Virus record (IMG/VR): IMGVR_UViG_3300042518_000237 | Coordinates: 1 to 26,895 of that record | Direction: 5' to 3' (one strand) | DNA: 26,895 nucleotides | Origin: a virus | Shown here: piece after piece, positions 23,311 to 26,895 of the stretch | Numbering within the stretch: the first letter of the stretch is position 1 | Layout of the letters: the number at the start of each line of letters is the position of its first letter | Made by a program: the position numbers and the translations under genes | Notes under the pieces: model-generated | Seen by the model: only the letters and a program-made list of their open reading frames with translations | Database searches by the model: none | Told to the model about the DNA's origin: nothing

Positions 23311-23541
23311 ATGAGCAAAGCAACTTACAACGGCTGGACTAACTACGCTACCTGGAGAATCAACCTAGAAATGTTCGATGGTTCTGAGGATACTTGGAGT
23401 GCTGACAGTGCACGGGAATTTGTCGAAGAAATAATCTATTCGACCACCACTGAAGGTGTTGCCCGTGATTATGCATTGGCATTTATCGCTGATGTAAACT
23501 GGTATGAGATCGCTGCACACTATCAGGAAGAAACAGTATGA
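23311..23541 (+). CDS. DUF7249-like small protein (76 aa)
   Basis: The opening SKATYNGWTNYATWRINLEM is the characteristic NGWTNYxTWxVNL signature of a small domain family (DUF7249) common in phages and mobile DNA, with no known function. A helical acidic middle (SADSAREFVEEIIYST) and a DVNWYEIAAHY C-terminus follow. It is the first gene after the rightward promoter, so it is probably expressed early. The stop overlaps the next start as ATGA. Confidence 0.8.
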   Translation: MSKATYNGWTNYATWRINLEMFDGSEDTWSADSAREFVEEIIYSTTTEGVARDYALAFIADVNWYEIAAHYQEETV

Positions 23542-23720
23542 ACTTAGACATAAAGACGAAAGACGGTGATAGAGTATGCTTAAGTCAGCATGAGGATGGA
23601 CTGTGGTTGTCTATCTGGTTGTTTAGGGGACATGCTAGCGTACCTATCTCGTTAGATGATGCTACTGAGCTTAGAGATGCTTTAAACATATTCTTGGAGG
23701 ATGCTGATGATTACGAATAA
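23538..23720 (+). CDS. Unknown small protein (60 aa)
   Basis: The product is MNLDIKTKDGDRVCLSQHED then GLWLSIWLFRGHASVPISLD and a helical acidic end (DATELRDALNIFLEDADDYE). It looks like a small alpha/beta fold with several strands followed by a helix. I do not recognise the family. Translational coupling with both neighbours is suggested by the 4-bp overlap at its start and the overlap of its end with the micro-gene at 23707. Confidence 0.65.
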   Translation: MNLDIKTKDGDRVCLSQHEDGLWLSIWLFRGHASVPISLDDATELRDALNIFLEDADDYE

Positions 23721-23799
23721 ATCTAGTGATCTTGTGTTGTATCTTGGTGGTAGTGCTTTCGGTGTATTGTTCGCTGTACTTATCTTTTTAGGGGTTTAG
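23707..23799 (+). CDS. Micro membrane protein (30 aa)
   Basis: The gene runs from ATG 23707 to TAG 23797-23799. The product is MITNKSSDLVLYLGGSAFGV then LFAVLIFLGV, a single hydrophobic helix with a short polar N-terminus. The start is inside the end of the 60-aa gene, GGAGG (23696-23700) lies 6 bases upstream, and the stop is 1 bp before the next gene. The fit in the operon suggests a real gene, below usual length cut-offs. It could act on the host membrane; nothing more can be said. Confidence 0.55.
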   Translation: MITNKSSDLVLYLGGSAFGVLFAVLIFLGV

Positions 23800-23800
23800 T

Positions 23801-24097
23801 ATGTATAAACTTCATTATTTTCACGGTACAGAAAGGTTAAAAGACATTAGAGCCATCACTAATGAGCAATTCAATGCACTGGGTGGTAAGCGTTCAAAGG
23901 CTAATTACTACGACTCATTCAAGCGATTAGCAGGGCTAACCGAAGATAACGTGCTTTTGCCAGTAGAACGTGCAATCCAATATCGGAAATATGCTAGCTT
24001 GCATACTTGTAATGCTAAATGCTTGAATGGAAAAGAGACCGGTATATGTGAGTGCCAATGTGGAGGAAAAAACCACGGCTTAGGTTCTATACAATAG
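23801..24097 (+). CDS. Zn-motif protein with CxCGGKNHG signature (98 aa)
   Basis: The N-terminal 65 residues are helical and basic (ITNEQFNALGGKRSKANYYD, VERAIQYRKYASL). The C-terminal part has the motif HTCNAKCLNGKETGICECQC then GGKNHG, with Cys and His positions suited to a small zinc-binding knot. The C-x3-C...CxCxCGGxNHG signature occurs in many short phage and mobile-element proteins of unknown function, sometimes as a tail on larger ones. It is in the early operon and one base after the micro-gene. Confidence 0.7.
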   Translation: MYKLHYFHGTERLKDIRAITNEQFNALGGKRSKANYYDSFKRLAGLTEDNVLLPVERAIQYRKYASLHTCNAKCLNGKETGICECQCGGKNHGLGSIQ

Positions 24098-24109
24098 GGA
24101 TTCAATAAA

Positions 24110-24322
24110 ATGATTCAGTTATACTTCAACGGCAAGCCTTGTGAGATAGTTAGCAGGGACTCTACAGACGGTACAGTCTGTATACGCTATGCTGCTGATC
24201 ATCCGAATTGGCCCTTCCCTAATTATACTTGGGTAGATCCTAGCGTATTGTCTAAACTTAGGCAGTCTAAACACGCTAAGCGATTAGAGGCTCTACAAGG
24301 CATTGAAGATGCACTCATGTAG
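24110..24322 (+). CDS. Unknown small protein (70 aa)
   Basis: The product is MIQLYFNGKPCEIVSRDSTD then GTVCIRYAADHPNWPFPNYT and WVDPSVLSKLRQSKHAKRLE. It looks like a small beta barrel (an SH3- or KOW-like length) followed by a basic helix. I do not recognise the family. It is 12 bp after the Zn-motif gene with a weak ribosome site. It is probably the last gene of the first early transcript. Confidence 0.55.
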   Translation: MIQLYFNGKPCEIVSRDSTDGTVCIRYAADHPNWPFPNYTWVDPSVLSKLRQSKHAKRLEALQGIEDALM

Positions 24323-24354
24323 GTTAACTACAATGTAAGGGTCATGTAAGTTTA

Positions 24355-24366
24355 GTGTGGTAAAAT
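24355..24366 (+). promoter_or_regulatory. Extended -10 promoter candidate before the HNH gene
   Basis: GTGTGGTAAAAT contains TG-G-TAAAAT. No clear -35 is present. The same GTGTG(A/G)TA(A/C)AAT block precedes the other HNH-like gene (12777-12788) and, on the minus strand, the 80-aa gene (12725-12736). Confidence 0.45.
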
Positions 24367-24400
24367 AGCAACACTATGTATGCTATGGAGACTGCACGTC

Positions 24401-24886
24401 ATGAACAAAAGAAATCTACTCAAGGAACGCAAAAGGCTTAATCAATTACACGGGCATAAGTATAAACGACACTTTATCAGCGAAGGCTTTTATTGTTTTT
24501 ACTGCGCCGACCCTGCTAATGTCTTAGATCATGTTCCGCCATTAACGGTTATGGACAATTTAGACTATGACTATAGGAGAAAAAACGACATTCCATGCTC
24601 ATTGATTACATGTTGTAATGAGTGTAATACGGCTCTAGGCAACAAAAAACTGTTTACAGTGATGGATAGGCTTATTTTCTTAGAATCTTACTATGACGTT
24701 AAACTTCAAAAGCAAAGGAGCTTATGGACTGATGACGAAATTGACGAACTTGGACGAAACCTTAAAGACTTTGTTAGAGCTAGGCAAGAAATGGCTAGTC
24801 GTTTCATGTACAAAATACGAGCCATTCAAAACCGTCAAATAAGGCCTGAGACGTTTCCGTCCTTTGCGGAGTCCACCTTAGCCTAG
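24401..24886 (+). CDS. HNH endonuclease (161 aa)
   Basis: The start is placed at ATG 24401 (MNKRNLLKERKRL) because GGAG lies about 11 nt upstream. An in-frame ATG at 24380 would add seven residues. A zinc-binding HNH layout is visible: FYCFYC (Cys32, Cys35), LDHVPP (Asp43-His44) and TCCNECNTALGNK (Cys72, Asn73, Cys75, Asn76). The C-terminal half is a charged helix. It is a free-standing HNH nuclease, perhaps homing or involved in packaging or host DNA attack. It has its own promoter-like upstream block and its own terminator, so it looks like an inserted cassette. Confidence 0.75.
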   Translation: MNKRNLLKERKRLNQLHGHKYKRHFISEGFYCFYCADPANVLDHVPPLTVMDNLDYDYRRKNDIPCSLITCCNECNTALGNKKLFTVMDRLIFLESYYDVKLQKQRSLWTDDEIDELGRNLKDFVRARQEMASRFMYKIRAIQNRQIRPETFPSFAESTLA

Positions 24887-24910
24887 ATCGTCGCTTCTAG
24901 GCCTGTTTTA
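24881..24910 (+). terminator. Rho-independent terminator after the HNH gene
   Basis: GCCTAGA (24881-24887) pairs perfectly with TCTAGGC (24896-24902) around an 8-nt loop and is followed by CTGTTTTA. The stem begins inside the HNH stop codon region. Confidence 0.7.
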
Positions 24911-24931
24911 ATCGATTCTAGAGGGTATTCT

Positions 24932-25105
24932 ATGACTAAAGAAATGTTGGATGAATTGCTGTACCTGATTGAGCTTCAAATCAAGGCTAACATTGCCATT
25001 GCATTAGGTCATGCTGATGCTGCGGACAAAGAAGCGGAAAAGGAGCATGTTCAATACTACAGACTTGTTTCGTTGATTGACTCTATGAAGGATGATCTTA
25101 AATGA
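24932..25105 (+). CDS. Unknown small helical protein (57 aa)
   Basis: The gene runs from ATG 24932 to TGA 25103-25105. The product is MTKEMLDELLYLIELQIKAN then IAIALGHADAADKEAEKEHV and a short charged helix. It has a coiled, dimer-like character. An AGAGGG ribosome site lies upstream. The stop overlaps the next start as ATGA, which supports it as a real gene despite its length. No family recognised. Confidence 0.6.
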   Translation: MTKEMLDELLYLIELQIKANIAIALGHADAADKEAEKEHVQYYRLVSLIDSMKDDLK

Positions 25106-25287
25106 GATGTTTATCATGCAATGAAGCCTTAAGCGACTACGAAGCCTCTAGGCGTAGTGTTCGAACACACCAGTACATTGACCTATGCAATGGATGTTTC
25201 AAGTATGTTCGAGATGAAATAGCTGCTGTTGGTAATGTACGATTGATCAATGAAGGAGATGAAGACAAAAAACTTACTGATGAATGA
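25102..25287 (+). CDS. Small zinc-finger protein (61 aa)
   Basis: MRCLSCNEALSDYEASRRSV and DLCNGCFKYVRDEI carry two CxxC pairs (Cys3/Cys6 and Cys29/Cys32), a compact zinc-ribbon pattern found in many small phage proteins. An acidic C-terminal tail follows. It may bind nucleic acid or a host protein. It is translationally coupled to the 57-aa gene. A promoter begins just after its stop. Confidence 0.7.
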   Translation: MRCLSCNEALSDYEASRRSVRTHQYIDLCNGCFKYVRDEIAAVGNVRLINEGDEDKKLTDE

Positions 25288-25288
25288 C

Positions 25289-25317
25289 TTGACAACTTTG
25301 GTTTTTTCTGATACCCT
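25289..25317 (+). promoter_or_regulatory. Rightward promoter upstream of the repeat/palindrome region
   Basis: TTGACA (25289-25294), a 17-nt spacer and TACCCT (25312-25317), with TGA directly before the -10. Transcription would start near 25324, just inside the repeat region. Confidence 0.65.
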
Positions 25318-25326
25318 AAATCTATA

Positions 25327-25411
25327 TAGGCTATGTAGGCTACTTAGGCTATGTACTAAGTATATACATATTTAATATATACTTAGTACTTAGTCTAAAT
25401 AGCCTATGTAC
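25327..25411. repeat. Tandem 9-mers and a perfect 14-bp inverted repeat
   Basis: TAGGCTATG, TAGGCTACT and TAGGCTATG lie head to tail at 25327-25353. Then GTACTAAGTATATA (25353-25366) and its exact reverse complement (25376-25389) flank a 9-nt loop. An inverted partner of the 9-mers, TAGCCTATGTAC, lies at 25400-25411. The whole sits in the leader between the promoter at 25289 and the gene at 25423. It may be an operator array, an RNA leader structure or an origin-like site. Confidence 0.75.
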
Positions 25412-25422
25412 AGTAGGGCTTA

Positions 25423-25632
25423 ATGAAAGGATTGTTCGAAATGTACCCTGACGATGAGTTTTTACCTGAAGAAGCATTTGATTACACTAAAGGTGAGTAT
25501 GAAGATATGCACGAAGACCATAACATCAATGATGTACTGAATCGTTTTGTTCGCTTATGCCAGGAATATGGTTTTTACTTTATGATGCGTCAGTTAACTA
25601 AGGCTTTGAATGCTAAAGGGTTCAACGTATGA
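25423..25632 (+). CDS. Unknown acidic protein (69 aa)
   Basis: The product is MKGLFEMYPDDEFLPEEAFD then YTKGEYEDMHEDHNINDVLN and RFVRLCQEYGFYFMMRQLTK. The N-terminal half is strongly acidic, then a hydrophobic helical end follows. ATG 25441 is an alternative start with an AAAGGA site upstream. An acidic, DNA-mimic-like character is possible but speculative. The gene is first in the transcript with the unusual repeat leader. Its stop overlaps the next start as ATGA. Confidence 0.6.
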   Translation: MKGLFEMYPDDEFLPEEAFDYTKGEYEDMHEDHNINDVLNRFVRLCQEYGFYFMMRQLTKALNAKGFNV

Positions 25633-25916
25633 TTAAGCGTATACAGCCACGAAAGCGCAAGGTTAACCCCTACGTAGCCTACCTAGAGAATCATGGCCGT
25701 CATGCCACCTTAGAAGACCTCCTAGAGGCATTCCCTAACAAGACCTCCAAGCAGATAAGAGACTCTATGTCTAAGTTAGTGGATAACTACACTGTTGATA
25801 GGGATATTAGGAAGGATGATCATCAATACTTGATATCATATTCTCTTGGTGGTTACAACACCAGGGACAACACTGGTATCTGTTGGCATAACCCTTTTAA
25901 TCTGAGGACAACATGA
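25629..25916 (+). CDS. Putative winged-helix-like protein (95 aa)
   Basis: A basic N-terminus (MIKRIQPRKRKVNPYVAYLE) leads to NHGRHATLEDLLEAFPNKTS then KQIRDSMSKLVDNYTVDRDI and a short beta wing (HQYLISYSLGG). A helix, a turn with T-x-E, a second recognition-like helix and a wing are consistent with a small DNA-binding fold, possibly a regulator acting on the repeat region upstream. That role is inference. Coupled to both neighbours by 4-bp overlaps. Confidence 0.55.
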   Translation: MIKRIQPRKRKVNPYVAYLENHGRHATLEDLLEAFPNKTSKQIRDSMSKLVDNYTVDRDIRKDDHQYLISYSLGGYNTRDNTGICWHNPFNLRTT

Positions 25917-26380
25917 GCAGAGAAGCTATGCAGATGGCGCTTGAGGCGCTGGAGGATTCAAACGATGTGGCTCGCATGGAATTTGGTGACGAAGATTACT
26001 ACTCGGAAGCGATTAACGCCTTGCGCCAAGCACTTGTCGATGCCGACGACACATCGCAAAAACGTGTCGATGAAATGGTGAAAACTGAACACGGCAAAAA
26101 AATCGAGATTGCACTGGCTTATCAGCGAGGATGGGATGCAGCAGTGGCGCAACAAGAGCCGGTGGCGTGGATGTATGTCAATGAAGACGGTGAATGTGAG
26201 CAGATTGAGTACGGCCCTGTATTTGATGACCCTGGGGTAACGCCGCTTTACACCGCACCACCAAAGAAAGAATGGGTGGGGCTGACGGCTTATGAAATAC
26301 AAGAGATCCATTCAGGAAATCAGCACTGGGGTGATTTTGCGGAATCTATTGAAGAAAAACTCAAGGAGAAGAACACATGA
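25913..26380 (+). CDS. EPVAWMY-type phage protein, first paralogue (155 aa)
   Basis: The opening MSREAMQMALEALEDSNDVA, then EAINALRQALVDAD, then QQEPVAWMYVNEDGECEQIE, then TPLYTAPPKKEWVGLTAYEI is a very common modular phage protein: a helical ALEAL/ALRQAL part, an EPVAWMY strand segment, a PLYTAPP linker and a WVGLT... helix. The function is unknown. It shares this order with the next gene. Its GC content is visibly higher than the genes to the left, consistent with later acquisition. Coupled at both ends by ATGA overlaps. Confidence 0.65.
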   Translation: MSREAMQMALEALEDSNDVARMEFGDEDYYSEAINALRQALVDADDTSQKRVDEMVKTEHGKKIEIALAYQRGWDAAVAQQEPVAWMYVNEDGECEQIEYGPVFDDPGVTPLYTAPPKKEWVGLTAYEIQEIHSGNQHWGDFAESIEEKLKEKNT

Positions 26381-26778
26381 GCGACAGAGACCTAATGCAG
26401 CAGGCGCTGGATGCAATGATGACGATCAGACCATACGAAGTAGTCGACTACGACCAGCTGGAAGCGTCTATCACCGCCCTGCGCCAAGCACTGGAGACAG
26501 AGCAAGAGCCGGTAGCGTGGGCAAGTAGCCTAGATTTTGATGATGACGATCAAGAAATCATTCCAGCTAAAGACAAAGGCAAATTAGGCACTAGCAATTG
26601 CGACATACCGCTCTACACCGCACCACCAAAGCGTGAATGGGTTTCGCTGACGGATGAGGAGATTGACGCCCTGCGCCAAGCACGTTCGTTGACCGATGAA
26701 TTGATGGACTGCGTTGAGGCGTGCACAACATGGTGTGGACTATGCGGTCGCAACCCTTGGCACCGCAACCAGCCTTGA
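26377..26778 (+). CDS. EPVAWMY-type phage protein, second paralogue, 3' end disrupted
   Basis: It repeats the module order of the preceding gene: MSDRDLMQQALDAMMTIRPY, SITALRQALETEQEPVAW, IPLYTAPPKREWVSLTDEEI, then DALRQARSLTDELMDCVEA. The reading frame continues to 26778, but from about 26720 the DNA matches dnaG in another frame. The last 20 or so residues (TTWCGLCGRNPWHRNQP) are therefore probably not the native C-terminus. The gene is best read as truncated at a junction near 26711-26723. Confidence 0.6.
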   Translation: MSDRDLMQQALDAMMTIRPYEVVDYDQLEASITALRQALETEQEPVAWASSLDFDDDDQEIIPAKDKGKLGTSNCDIPLYTAPPKREWVSLTDEEIDALRQARSLTDELMDCVEACTTWCGLCGRNPWHRNQP

Positions 26779-26895
26779 GCACTTATCCAAACTCATTAAG
26801 CTAGTTGACCGGGTTGTCTTTTGCTTTGATGGCGACGCTGCGGGTCGCCGAGCTGCTTGGAAGGCGCTCAACACAGCATTGCCGCTTGCCATCGA
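26723..26895 (+). pseudogene. dnaG: dnaG primase fragment (TOPRIM region), 5' end missing
   Basis: In the frame starting at 26723 the DNA encodes AQHGVDYAVATLGTATSLEH then LSKLIKLVDRVVFCFDGDAA and GRRAAWKALNTALPLAI. This is the TOPRIM domain of bacterial DnaG, including the DGD metal-binding motif, of proteobacterial type. An in-frame stop at 26702-26704 and the absence of the preceding catalytic VEGYMD segment in frame show that the gene does not begin here. It overlaps the 3' part of the phage gene in another frame. Either a recombination junction or a chimeric assembly; the window ends inside it. Confidence 0.8.

Noticed and set aside
26723-26895. A functional phage-encoded DnaG primase beginning here
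   Set aside because: No start codon in frame, an in-frame stop at 26702-26704, and the TOPRIM glutamate motif is missing upstream.
1-26895. CRISPR array, tRNA, rRNA, IS element or integrase
   Set aside because: None seen. The short repeats at 22.7-23.1 kb and 25.3 kb lack spacers of CRISPR form, and no transposase or recombinase motif was found among the proteins.

Overview
The window is the genome, or most of a genome half, of a tailed bacteriophage, probably short-tailed. It carries a terminase pair, portal, scaffold, HK97-fold capsid protein, a putative adaptor and nozzle, large coiled-coil proteins that look like ejection proteins, and several tail fibres. I see no tape-measure protein, tail tube or sheath. 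Base composition is moderately AT-rich. Genes are packed with 4-8 bp start/stop overlaps. I see no tRNA, rRNA, CRISPR array, IS element or integrase. The host cannot be named; the only bacterial-looking sequence is a dnaG primase fragment of proteobacterial character in the last ~170 bases.

Left arm (1-22512, read leftwards). In transcription order: terS, terL, portal, a collagen-repeat fibre, a small fibre protein, a triple LamG fibre, a small fibre-associated protein; then an 80-aa conserved protein, a zinc-ribbon protein, scaffold, major capsid protein, a decoration-like protein bracketed by two similar hairpins, a 53-aa protein, two more fibre proteins, a holin-like membrane protein, four tiny basic or Cys-rich proteins, adaptor, nozzle-like protein, a DUF4214 protein, two candidate ejection proteins and a cut-off membrane-associated protein at base 1. 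A single gene on the opposite strand (12808-13392, HNH-like nuclease) interrupts this block and has its own promoter.

Central intergenic region (22510-23310). This separates the two arms and looks like a replication/partition locus: an AT-rich stretch, three exact DnaA boxes spaced exactly 22 bp apart plus a fourth near-match 11 bp away, eight same-strand CWGTGCAG repeats largely at 9 bp spacing, and a 15/16 match to the bacterial chromosomal parS consensus. A good rightward promoter follows. No ParA, ParB or replication initiator is encoded in the window.

Right arm (23233-26778, read rightwards). A string of small early-type genes: a DUF7249-like protein, short unknowns, a micro membrane protein, Zn-motif proteins, a second HNH nuclease, then a promoter followed by tandem 9-mers and a perfect 14-bp inverted repeat, more small genes, and two tandem paralogues whose higher GC suggests separate acquisition. 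The final bases switch abruptly and out of frame into bacterial dnaG, which suggests recombination or an assembly chimera.

The most notable result is the oriC/parS-like organisation between the structural and early arms, which would be unusual for a podovirus and suggests DnaA-dependent replication and possibly plasmid-like maintenance.
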